Source: Bradyrhizobium icense (lineage in GTDB: Bacteria > Pseudomonadota > Alphaproteobacteria > Rhizobiales > Xanthobacteraceae). From it: a DNA stretch of 64,000 nt. The stretch spans positions 1,426,001 to 1,490,000 of the forward strand of contig NZ_CP016428.1 in the NCBI RefSeq assembly GCF_001693385.1. Reading direction: 5' to 3'. The notes under the pieces are model-generated. The model was not told the DNA's origin. It saw only the letters and a list, made by a program, of their open reading frames with translations, and made no database searches. The translations under genes were made by a program, and so were the position numbers. Positions 7,448-14,805 of this stretch are shown in pieces (positions within the stretch are counted from its first letter, which is position 1; each line of letters starts with the position of its first letter).

Positions 7448-8800
7448 CTACGACAGCCGCATATCCAGGAGCCGCCGTCCCTCGGTCTTGAGCAGTTTCT
7501 TCACCGCACTTGACGCTGCGATCTCGCCCTGATTGGCGTAGGCCTCGTGGTTCTTCTCGATGTCCTCGAGCCGGTAGAGGTAATTGACCATGATCCCGGC
7601 AGATTCCCGCAGGCCCTTGGGCGAGAGGTCGCCGAGCCAGTCGATCTTCTCCAGCCGCGCGCCGTTGCCGATGTGGAAGCGGGCCACGGAATCCACCAGC
7701 CGGCCCTTCGGTGTGCGGGCTTTCAGGAAATAGTGCGCCGCCAGCGGCTCCAGCACGGCGCGCAGTTGCGCGGTCAGTTCAGCATTCTCGAACCAGTCCG
7801 GCTTGTCGAGGGCCTCCAGCAGGGTCCGTTCCTCGTCGCTCACCGGAACATCGTCGGCCTGTTTTAGCCATTGCATGAAGCCCGGCACCGGCGACAGCGT
7901 GATGAACGTGTCGAGCTTCGGCAATTCGCGCCGCAACTCCTCGACCACCTGCTTGATCAGGAAGCTGCCGAAGGAAATGCCGCCAAGCCCTTTCTGCGTG
8001 TTCGAAATCGAATAGAACACCGCGGTGCGCGCGCGCTCGATCGGCACCGGCTGGCGCTCGGCGGCGAGCAGCGGCGCAATCGCGGTTGGAATCGTCTCTG
8101 TCAGCGCAACCTCGACGAAAATCAGCGGTTCGTCGTTGAGTTGCGGATGAAAGAAGGCGTAGCAACGCCGGTCGACGGGATCGATGCGGCGGCGCAAATC
8201 GTTCCAGTCGCGGATTTCGTGCACCGCTTCATAGCGAATGATCTGTTCCAGAATATTGGCCGGCGTCGACCAGTCTATCCTCCGCAGCACGAGAAATCCC
8301 CTGTTGAACCAAGAAGACAGCAAATGCACCACGTCGCGGTCGAGCGCGGCCAGATCCTTGTTGCCCTTCATCAGGGAAAGCAGGTCGGCGCGCATCGCCA
8401 CCAGATCGCTGGTGCCGCCGGGCGCGCGGTTGAGGCGGCGGACCAATTCCTGCCGGCGCGGCTCGGAAGCGAAATGAAGGTCGCTGGCGTCGCTGTCATT
8501 CGGTTGGCTGCGCCAGTTCTCGATCGCCTGCGACAGCTTCTCGCGGTCGGGACCGAAGTTGCGCGCCAACGTTTCGAAGAAGGTGAGCCGGCCGGCGGCG
8601 TCGAGGTCGTGGTAGCGATCGAGCACGTCGCGCGCCATCGCGGTGCCGGACGCTTCGCCGCGGCCCGACAGCAGGGCTTCGCATAATTCGATCAGCCCGG
8701 CGGCGTCCTGGCCGTCGTCGGAAGGTCCCGCCCGCCGCAGCAGCGTGCGGCCGCGTTCTGATATCGTCGCGAGAAGATCGGAAAAAAAGGCATTGGCCAT
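7448..8800 (-). CDS. Malonyl-CoA decarboxylase
   Basis: 450 residues with both domains of MCD: a helical N-terminal domain (about residues 1-165) and a C-terminal GNAT-like catalytic domain. Family segments include FYSISNTQKGLGGISFGSFL, the FITLSPVPGFMQWL stretch and the AHYFLKARTPKGRLVDSVARFH segment carrying the catalytic His. It converts malonyl-CoA to acetyl-CoA and CO2. In rhizobia MCD is often encoded with matB/matC for malonate use, but those are absent here, so it may be a stand-alone malonyl-CoA disposal enzyme. The GNAT gene follows 43 bases downstream. Confidence 0.93.
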   Translation of the reverse strand: MANAFFSDLLATISERGRTLLRRAGPSDDGQDAAGLIELCEALLSGRGEASGTAMARDVLDRYHDLDAAGRLTFFETLARNFGPDREKLSQAIENWRSQPNDSDASDLHFASEPRRQELVRRLNRAPGGTSDLVAMRADLLSLMKGNKDLAALDRDVVHLLSSWFNRGFLVLRRIDWSTPANILEQIIRYEAVHEIRDWNDLRRRIDPVDRRCYAFFHPQLNDEPLIFVEVALTETIPTAIAPLLAAERQPVPIERARTAVFYSISNTQKGLGGISFGSFLIKQVVEELRRELPKLDTFITLSPVPGFMQWLKQADDVPVSDEERTLLEALDKPDWFENAELTAQLRAVLEPLAAHYFLKARTPKGRLVDSVARFHIGNGARLEKIDWLGDLSPKGLRESAGIMVNYLYRLEDIEKNHEAYANQGEIAASSAVKKLLKTEGRRLLDMRLS

Positions 8801-8883
8801 GTGGCGGGTCGAATCCAGCGGGGGTTTTGCGGAATCTTACATGGGATTTAGGTCGGTGCCGATCACAATCAAGAAGTCTAGTT

Positions 8884-8983
8884 CGTCATACCCCGCGCAT
8901 GCGGGGTATCCAGTACGCCGCGGCCGTTTGGTTAATCATTGTCCCCCTGAATACCGGATTACCCGCTTCGCTGACAATGACGA
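8884..8983. repeat. Dispersed palindromic repeat, family B (copy 2)
   Basis: Contains ATACCCCGCGCATGCGGGGTAT, a perfect hairpin, then CCAGTACGCCGCGG shared with 6825-6960 and 13226-13360, and ends ACCCGCTTCGCTGACAATGACG. It lies between the 3' end of the AraC gene and the 5' end of the malonyl-CoA decarboxylase gene. Confidence 0.78.
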
Positions 8984-9001
8984 CAATACAATGTCATCGC
9001 C

Positions 9002-9811
9002 TCACTCCTTCCCGGCGAATTCCGTCGGCGTTTTTCCTGTAACTTGCCGGAAGGCATGGGAAAACGCCGGCACGCTGGCATAGCCCAAATCCGAGGCAAG
9101 CTGTTTGACCGAGACGCCGGCGTCCGTCGACAGCTTCTCGATCGCCGCCGCAATCCGGGCGCGCTGGCACCAGCTCTTGAAGCTCAATTGCGTCTCGGCC
9201 GAGAACAGCCGCGACAGCGTCCGCACCGAGGTGCCGACTTCGCGCGCCAGCGTCTCGATCTCATGGTCGCCGGTTGGATCCGTCAGCACGATGTCCGCGG
9301 CGCGCCGGCAGCGCGGCTCGCGCGGCAGCGGGATGAAGGTTGTGGAATCTTCCGCCTGGTCGAGCTCCATCATGGCCAGTCGCAGCAGAAGATCGGTTCG
9401 CTCGCGGTCGCCGCGATCGTCGAACAACGCGAGGATGGTCTGATGCAGGAGCGGCGACACCCGTACCACGAATTCCGCGTCCAGGCTATGGCTGCGCGCT
9501 TCGCGCTGCAGCCAGTCGAGTTCGAAATAGAGCGTGCGCATCTCGATATCGGCGAGCACGTCGATCGCATGCTCCGATAGCGCCGGCACCCACACCGCGC
9601 GGTCCGGCGGCACCAGCCAGCGGCCCTTCGGCGTCGTCACCTGCATTGTGCCCTTCGCCGCGTAGACGAGCTGCGCCTCGCGGTGCATGTGGGTGTCGAG
9701 TCGGACGCCCTTCTTGTAGCCGTTGGCGATCAAGTGGATGCCGTCGCCGGTCGAGATGCGGCGCCCGATAATGGCGGCAATTGGCTTTTCGGCGATATTC
9801 ATTGGCGACAT
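9002..9811 (-). CDS. AraC family transcriptional regulator
   Basis: 269 residues. An N-terminal cupin-type sensor domain (about 20-110, containing THMHREAQLVYAAKGTMQV and WLVPPDRAVWVPAL) precedes a C-terminal double helix-turn-helix (about 165-265, containing LAREVGTSVRTLSRLFSAE and LASDLGYASVPAFSHAFRQ). It is divergent from the MFS transporter gene with about 60 bases between, so it most likely regulates that transporter and itself. An internal ATG three codons later is an alternative start. Ligand unknown. Confidence 0.9.
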   Translation of the reverse strand: MSPMNIAEKPIAAIIGRRISTGDGIHLIANGYKKGVRLDTHMHREAQLVYAAKGTMQVTTPKGRWLVPPDRAVWVPALSEHAIDVLADIEMRTLYFELDWLQREARSHSLDAEFVVRVSPLLHQTILALFDDRGDRERTDLLLRLAMMELDQAEDSTTFIPLPREPRCRRAADIVLTDPTGDHEIETLAREVGTSVRTLSRLFSAETQLSFKSWCQRARIAAAIEKLSTDAGVSVKQLASDLGYASVPAFSHAFRQVTGKTPTEFAGKE

Positions 9812-9870
9812 CCCGTCAGGACAACCCCGTATAACCCATTTCGGAAAATTGCGGGATTCGGGAATCGACC

Positions 9871-11052
9871 ATGAACAGCCCCAACCGGGTGATCACTTTC
9901 GTCAACGCCGCCCACTTCATCGACCACTATTCGATGCTGATCTTCGCCGCCGCCGTCATCATCATGGGTCCGGCGCTCGGCATGGCCTATTCGGAACTAT
10001 TGCCTTACGCCACCCCGGGCTTCGTCGCCTTCGGCGCGGGCTCGCTCGTCACCGGCTGGCTCGGCGATCGCTGGAGCCGGCGCCACATGATGGTGATATT
10101 CTTTCTGGGCATCGGCGCGTCGATGATTGCCGTCGGCTTCGTGCAGACGCCTTTACAACTCGGCGCGGCGCTGCTGGCGATTGGCCTGTTCGCCTCGATC
10201 TATCATCCGGTCGGCACCGCGATGATCGTGTCCTATGCCGACAGGCTCGGCCGCGAGATGGGCCTGAACGGCGTCTGGGGCAATCTCGGCGTGGCGTCCT
10301 CGGCGCTGGTCACCGGCATAATCGGGCAATATCTCGGCTGGCGCTGGGCCTTCATCGCGCCGGGCATCGTCACGATCCTGATCGGCGTAGCCTTTGCGCT
10401 GATGGTGGTGCACGAGGACCGAACCGGCACCAGGCAGGCCGCAGCACAGGCGCGAGTGGCGAAAGAAGACATGTGGCGGGTGTTTTTGGCGCTATTGATC
10501 GTGGTGATCGCGATATCCACCACGTTCAACGCCATCACCGTGGCGATGCCGAAACTGTTCGCCGAGCGGCTGGCCGGCTTGACCGACAGCCCGGCGTTGC
10601 TCGGGGGCATCGCGGCCGGCGTCTATGTGTTCGGCGCGATGACGCAATATACCATCGGCAAGTTGATCGACCATTATTCGCTGAAGACCGTGATGCTGCC
10701 GCTGTCGTTTCTGCTGGCGCCGTTCATGTACTTCGCGGCGACGCTATCGAACCTGCCGCTGATTATCGCCTCCATCGGCATCGTGATGGGTGCGTTTGGG
10801 CAGGTCACCGTCAACGACGCCATGGTTGGCAAGTACACCACCGAGGAATGGCGCTCGCGCGCCTATTCGGTGCGCTACTTCGTCGGCTTCACCGCGGCCG
10901 GCGCTTCCGTCGGCCTGGTGGCCTGGCTTTACGAGAAAGGCGGCTTCGTCACCATGCTGCAGGCGTTCGGCGCGCTGTGCCTCTTGGTGATCGTGGCGGC
11001 GATCATCCTGCCGCGGGAGATCAAGGTACCGGCGGCGCAAACCGCGCCGTGA
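9871..11052 (+). CDS. MFS transporter, 12 membrane segments
   Basis: 393 residues, hydrophobic throughout with a central cytoplasmic loop around residues 185-205. The MFS signature after the second helix is GSLVTGWLGDRWSRRHMM. A YHPVGTAMIVSYADRLGREMG segment is seen in the fosmidomycin-resistance-like and related drug or metabolite exporters. It is divergent from an AraC regulator, an arrangement typical of inducible efflux. The start ATG at 9871 follows a short AT-rich promoter interval. Substrate cannot be inferred from sequence. Confidence 0.88.
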   Translation: MNSPNRVITFVNAAHFIDHYSMLIFAAAVIIMGPALGMAYSELLPYATPGFVAFGAGSLVTGWLGDRWSRRHMMVIFFLGIGASMIAVGFVQTPLQLGAALLAIGLFASIYHPVGTAMIVSYADRLGREMGLNGVWGNLGVASSALVTGIIGQYLGWRWAFIAPGIVTILIGVAFALMVVHEDRTGTRQAAAQARVAKEDMWRVFLALLIVVIAISTTFNAITVAMPKLFAERLAGLTDSPALLGGIAAGVYVFGAMTQYTIGKLIDHYSLKTVMLPLSFLLAPFMYFAATLSNLPLIIASIGIVMGAFGQVTVNDAMVGKYTTEEWRSRAYSVRYFVGFTAAGASVGLVAWLYEKGGFVTMLQAFGALCLLVIVAAIILPREIKVPAAQTAP

Positions 11053-11240
11053 CACAACTAATCACTTGATCATGCAGCACTTTCCTTCATGGAAGGTGGG
11101 CACGAGGCCGGGCATGGCGAACGGAGGTACCGGTGCCTGCGACCCGCGACGATTTGTTGCGGCGCAATAGCTCCACTGTCCGGCCGTGAACTCAAACAGA
11201 ACACTTGACCATCGCCACCCTCCTTGTGTGAGGTGAGCGC

Positions 11241-11657
11241 ATGACCCGAATCCGGCTTTTCCTGTTCATAATTGGGATATCTGTGCCTTCGCTGGCGATG
11301 GCACAGACCATGAAATTCGAGGAGGCCGGGGCCATGCTCGCGGCGAGCTGCGGCAAGGACATCGACGACAATTGCCGCGGCGTCAATCTCGACGCGACGC
11401 GCCTCAAGGAATGCCTGGGCCGCAATCAGGACGTGGTGTCGGCGAAGTGCAAGACCGATTATCCCCAGGCCCTCGGCGCCATCCAGCAGCGCATTACCGC
11501 GCGCACCTCTCTTGTAAAACTGTGCAATTGGGAATTGAACAAGCTGTGCGGTGAGGTTCGGTACGATCCCGTCAAGGGTCTGCAATGTCTGCTGGAGTCC
11601 ACCAAGAAGGCGACCCCGAACTGCAACAAGGCGATTAGCGCTGCGGGGTATCGCTGA
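11241..11657 (+). CDS. Secreted cysteine-rich repeat protein
   Basis: 138 residues with signal peptide MTRIRLFLFIIGISVPSLAMA. The mature part has eight regularly spaced cysteines (SCGKDIDDNCRG, KECLGR, AKCKTDY, KLCNWELNKLCGEV, LQCLLES, PNCNKA), matching the Cys-rich repeat family found in periplasmic proteins and in Golgi GLG1-like repeats. They probably form disulphides. Its stop codon shares a base with the start of the next gene (TGATG), so it is translationally coupled to the OmpA-like protein. Function unknown. Confidence 0.82.
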   Translation: MTRIRLFLFIIGISVPSLAMAQTMKFEEAGAMLAASCGKDIDDNCRGVNLDATRLKECLGRNQDVVSAKCKTDYPQALGAIQQRITARTSLVKLCNWELNKLCGEVRYDPVKGLQCLLESTKKATPNCNKAISAAGYR

Positions 11658-12319
11658 TGCAGTGGGTAAGGAAGCTGCGCGGCATCGGTCTCTTGCTGGG
11701 CGTCTCGGCTCTGTTTACCTTGTCGACGGTGCCGGCGCGCGCACAAACGGCGACGTCGACGGCAGACATCATCGAAAAGCTTGCCGTTGAAGCGGAGGCG
11801 GATCTTGATGTACCTGCCTTGCGCCAACAGGCGGCCGATCGCATCAAGGCAAGAGCGGATGCCCAGCCGCAGAAGCGACCGCCGATCGCGCCGCAATTGA
11901 CGAAACTACCGCAGGTCCGTTTCGACGTCGTGTTCGACCAGGACTCTTCCCTGATCCGGCCGGCCTCCTACCAGACGATGGGCAGCATCGCCGACGCCCT
12001 GACCGATCCAAAATTGCGCCCCTATCGCTATCTGATCGTCGATCACGTCGAAGCTGCCGGGCGGCGCGACCACAATCTGATCCTGAGCCAGCGGCGCGCC
12101 GATTCGGTCCGGGACGTTCTCGTGAACACCTTCAAGGTGTCACCGAAACGGCTGCTGGCGCTTGGTCTCGGCGAAGAACAGTTGCAGGATACCAACCGTC
12201 CGGCGTCGCCGGCCAATGCGCGGGTCCAGATCATTGCGATCGGGAAGTTCGAACCGGCCGAGCCGGCAACGCCGGCTGCGGCTCCAAAAGGCGCGGCTGC
12301 GGCAAAAAAGAAGCGCTGA
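11657..12319 (+). CDS. OmpA-like domain protein, exported
   Basis: 220 residues. A signal peptide ends near VPARAQ. An OmpA-like peptidoglycan-binding domain spans about residues 88-200, with FDVVFDQDSSLIRPAS as the first strand and helix, NLILSQRRADSVRDVLV as the conserved R-A-x-x-V helix, and NRPASPANARVQII near the end. The C-terminal tail is Ala/Lys-rich. It is coupled to the Cys-rich protein gene upstream, so the two may work together in the envelope. It lacks a beta-barrel and an obvious lipobox, so it is probably periplasmic and bound to peptidoglycan. Confidence 0.87.
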   Translation: MQWVRKLRGIGLLLGVSALFTLSTVPARAQTATSTADIIEKLAVEAEADLDVPALRQQAADRIKARADAQPQKRPPIAPQLTKLPQVRFDVVFDQDSSLIRPASYQTMGSIADALTDPKLRPYRYLIVDHVEAAGRRDHNLILSQRRADSVRDVLVNTFKVSPKRLLALGLGEEQLQDTNRPASPANARVQIIAIGKFEPAEPATPAAAPKGAAAAKKKR

Positions 12320-12377
12320 TCATCATCCGTGAAGGGATGAATGCGACGCAAGCGATCGGCTGGGGAAGGAGCTCCCG

Positions 12378-13181
12378 ATGCTCAATCAACTCTCTCCGGC
12401 AACGGCCGGTCTCCTGCTGGGATTGACAGTGATGATGACGATGCCTGCTGCAGCGGATGCCTTGAAAGATGAGATTGCGCCGACCGGGAAGCTGCGGGTG
12501 GCGATCGCGATCAGCCCGGCCGGCGGTGCGTTCTGGTCGACCAGGACCGAGACCGGCTATGCCGGCGTGCCGGTCGATCTCGGCAAGGCGATGGCGGAGC
12601 AACTCGGCGTTCCCGTCGAATATGTCGCGCACAACAATTCCGGACAGATCGTCGATGCGGCGTCGAAGGGCACCTGGGATGTTACCTTCCTGCCTAAGGA
12701 TCCCGAGCGGGAGGGCAGGATGTCGTTCGGGCCAATTTACGAGGTCGCGGACGCGACCTACATCGTCAAGCCTGGCTCGACGATCACGAATTTTGCGACG
12801 CTCGATCAGCCCGGCGTCAAGGTCGCTGCCGTCAACAACACGACCACGATGCGCGGCGCGATCGCGCATTTGAAGAACGCCAAGGTGACCGGCTACCAGA
12901 CCTACGACGAAATTTTCGGCCTACTCAAGAACGGCGAGATCGACGCGTTCGCGCTGTCGCGCGACCAGCTCAACGCGATGGCAAAGCAGATCCCCGGTAC
13001 CCGCGTGCTGGAGGAGACATTCAAGCAAACGGTCACGGCGGTAGCGGTGCCGCCCAATCGCCCGCTATCGCTGGCGTTTGCGGTCAGGTTTCTGAATGAA
13101 GCGATCTCCAACGGCACGCTGCGCAAGGCCTACGACAACAACGGCCTGAAGGATCGGCCGGTGCGGACGCAGACGAAATAG
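12378..13181 (+). CDS. Periplasmic solute-binding protein (amino-acid type), orphan
   Basis: 267 residues. A signal peptide ends near PAAADA, followed by a family-3 solute-binding fold: TGKLRVAIAISPAGG, GYAGVPVDLGKAMAEQLGVPVEYV, DVTFLPKDPEREGRMSFGPIY and LAFAVRFLNEAISNGTLRKAYDNNGL. These bind polar amino acids or small organic acids. No permease or ATPase gene is adjacent, so it either serves a transporter encoded elsewhere or is a sensor. A gap of 58 bases from the OmpA-like gene allows co-transcription. Confidence 0.87.
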   Translation: MLNQLSPATAGLLLGLTVMMTMPAAADALKDEIAPTGKLRVAIAISPAGGAFWSTRTETGYAGVPVDLGKAMAEQLGVPVEYVAHNNSGQIVDAASKGTWDVTFLPKDPEREGRMSFGPIYEVADATYIVKPGSTITNFATLDQPGVKVAAVNNTTTMRGAIAHLKNAKVTGYQTYDEIFGLLKNGEIDAFALSRDQLNAMAKQIPGTRVLEETFKQTVTAVAVPPNRPLSLAFAVRFLNEAISNGTLRKAYDNNGLKDRPVRTQTK

Positions 13182-13225
13182 GCCGTCATTGCAATGACGT
13201 GGACGTAGCGACGCAACACACCACC

Positions 13226-13360
13226 GTTATCCCCCGCGAAGGCGGGGATCCAGTACGCTGCGGCTTATCGGTTCAATCACTGTTGTCTCTGGAATAGTGG
13301 ATCACCCGCCGGAGCCTGTCATCGGGTGCGCATTCGCGCGACGCGTCGGCGGGTGACGAC
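13226..13360. repeat. Dispersed palindromic repeat, family B (copy 3)
   Basis: Contains ATCCCCCGCGAAGGCGGGGAT, CCAGTACGCTGCGG and CACCCGCCGGAGCCTGTCATCGGG-type blocks shared with 6825-6960. It ends GGCGGGTGACGAC. No coding content. Confidence 0.78.
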
Positions 13361-13579
13361 AACGGAATATGACTTCGCGATCTCCCCGGCACCTTGTGCA
13401 AAGGCCGAATGGATCGCTCCGTGCTTCGCGCGCTCCAGAACGACGAGACACGGCGGTAGGCGCTAACATATGTGCAACTGCACAAATACAAGGCATCCGT
13501 TCCCGTCCGGGCACCGCGCGATAGGGCCATAACCACGTAGAACTACGCGCCTTTTTTGAGCCTGCCGCTCGATTTCGGG

Positions 13580-13595
13580 TTGGCACATCGATTGC
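13580..13595 (+). promoter_or_regulatory. Sigma-54 (RpoN) type -24/-12 promoter
   Basis: TTGGCACATCGATTGCT carries GG and GC exactly ten bases apart, matching the RpoN consensus TGGCAC-N5-TTGC. Transcription would start near 13606, giving a leader of about 285 bases before the FNT gene at 13892. RpoN promoters need an enhancer protein; NtrC is the natural candidate for a nitrite channel, but I see no textbook NtrC half-site pair. Confidence 0.65.
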
Positions 13596-13643
13596 TTAAT
13601 CCTGTCTCAGTCAATGACGACTGCCGTCCGTTCGGAGTGCCAA

Positions 13644-13695
13644 GGCCAGCGTTGGCCGAAGGCGTTGGGATCAAGCGGCCTCGCGTGAGGCGCTT
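13644..13695 (+). promoter_or_regulatory. Candidate two-hairpin leader RNA element (NasT/ANTAR-like)
   Basis: Hairpin 1 is GGCC-AGCGTT-GGCC (13644-13657), a hexaloop with A at position 1 and G at position 4, as described for ANTAR-binding leader RNAs in nitrate-assimilation genes. After a 15-base linker hairpin 2 spans 13673-13695, with AAGCG/CGCTT outer and CCT/AGG inner pairs around loop CGCGTG; it shares the GCGT core and G4 but has C at position 1. The position in a long leader, downstream of a sigma-54 promoter and ahead of a nitrite-type channel, fits. No clear U-run terminator follows, so this remains a candidate. Confidence 0.4.
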
Positions 13696-13891
13696 CGAGC
13701 AGTCTTCGGGACCACCTTACGATAGCTCGCGCATCCTAAGTCCCTGATCGGGCCTGACCTGCGTCATTCCGTGCCGTTCAAAGGCGGCGCGGGATTCATC
13801 GCGCACGAGGACGGCAAGATTCTTCACTTCATCGGTGCACGGCTGCGCAGCATCCGGCGCGCTTCAACGTTGTCTCGAAAGGGGGACTGGA

Positions 13892-14743
13892 ATGGCCTAT
13901 CTCGCGCCTTCGGAATTCGTGACCAAGATGGTCGACGCCGGAGAATCCAAGATCTTCATGTCGACGCGCGATACGGTCATCCGCGCCTACATGGCCGGTG
14001 CGATCCTCGCGCTCGCCGCGGCTTTTGCGATCACCATCAACGTGCAGACCGGCGTGCCGATCGTCGGCGCCGCGCTGTTTCCGGTCGGCTTCTGCATGCT
14101 CTATCTGCTCGGCTTCGATCTGCTCACCGGCGTGTTCGTGCTGGCGCCGCTGGCGCTGATCGACAAGCGTCCGGGCGTGACGCTCGGCGGCGTGCTGCGC
14201 AACTGGGGCCTTGTCTTCATCGGCAATTTCGCCGGCGCGTTCACGGTCGCCGTGATGATGGCGATCGTGTTCACCTTCGGCTGGTCGCAGCCCCCGGACA
14301 AGGTAGGCCAGGTGATCGGCACGATCGGCGAGAGCCGTACCGTCGGCTATGCCGACCACGGCGCGGCCGGCATGCTGACGCTGTTCGTTCGCGGCATGCT
14401 CTGCAACTGGATGGTCTCGGCCGGCGTCGTGGGTGCGATGATCTCCACGCACGTCAGCGGCAAGGTGATCGCGATGTGGATGCCGATCATGCTGTTCTTC
14501 TTCATGACCTTCGAGCATTCGATCGTGAACATGTTCCTGTTCCCGTCCGGCCTGCTGCTCGGCGGCAAGTTCACCTGGTGGGACTACATCTTCTGGAACG
14601 AGATTCCGACCGTGGTCGGCAACCTCGTCGGTGGTCTCGCTTTCACCGGCCTGACACTGTACGCCACTCACGTGAAGACCGGTCCGTCGCGCAGCGCGTC
14701 GGCTGCCGCATCTTCGCGGCCGTCTTCCCGCATTGCAGCTTGA
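13892..14743 (+). CDS. Formate/nitrite transporter family channel
   Basis: 283 residues with about six hydrophobic helices and the FNT pattern: YLAPSEFVTKMVDAGESK at the N-terminus, PVGFCMLYLLGFDLLTG in the second-to-third helix region, NWGLVFIGNFAG, LCNWMV and FEHSIVNMF. FNT pentamers pass formate, nitrite or hydrosulphide. The sigma-54 promoter and neighbouring kinase-phosphatase gene favour nitrite and nitrogen assimilation. GGGGGA before the ATG supports the start at 13892; an earlier in-frame start is not supported. The last 15 residues are Ser/Ala-rich. Confidence 0.9.
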   Translation: MAYLAPSEFVTKMVDAGESKIFMSTRDTVIRAYMAGAILALAAAFAITINVQTGVPIVGAALFPVGFCMLYLLGFDLLTGVFVLAPLALIDKRPGVTLGGVLRNWGLVFIGNFAGAFTVAVMMAIVFTFGWSQPPDKVGQVIGTIGESRTVGYADHGAAGMLTLFVRGMLCNWMVSAGVVGAMISTHVSGKVIAMWMPIMLFFFMTFEHSIVNMFLFPSGLLLGGKFTWWDYIFWNEIPTVVGNLVGGLAFTGLTLYATHVKTGPSRSASAAASSRPSSRIAA

Positions 14744-14805
14744 TCTTGGGACGAGGATGGGCCTCTCCTCGTAAGGGGAGAGGCCCAGCGTCGTGAAAGC
14801 CGGGA

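Larger units (their letters stand above)
13182..13891. other. 710-base intergenic region upstream of the nitrite-channel gene
   Basis: No convincing gene. It contains, in order: a family-B repeat (13226-13360), a second repetitive stretch to about 13445, a perfect 14-base inverted repeat TGTGCAACTGCACA (13471-13484), a sigma-54-type promoter (13580-13595), and a long leader with two hairpins (13644-13695) ahead of the ATG at 13892. An ORF covering 13556-13747 lacks codon bias and is rejected. Confidence 0.7.

Noticed and set aside
13471..13484. NtrC site for the inverted repeat TGTGCAACTGCACA
   Set aside because: Classic NtrC sites are TGCAC and GTGCA facing inward with a 5-7 base spacer; here the half-sites face outward with two bases between. 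Kept only as an unnamed palindrome.
13556..13747. 63-codon plus-strand ORF upstream of the FNT gene
   Set aside because: It overlaps the sigma-54 promoter and leader hairpins and lacks codon bias.
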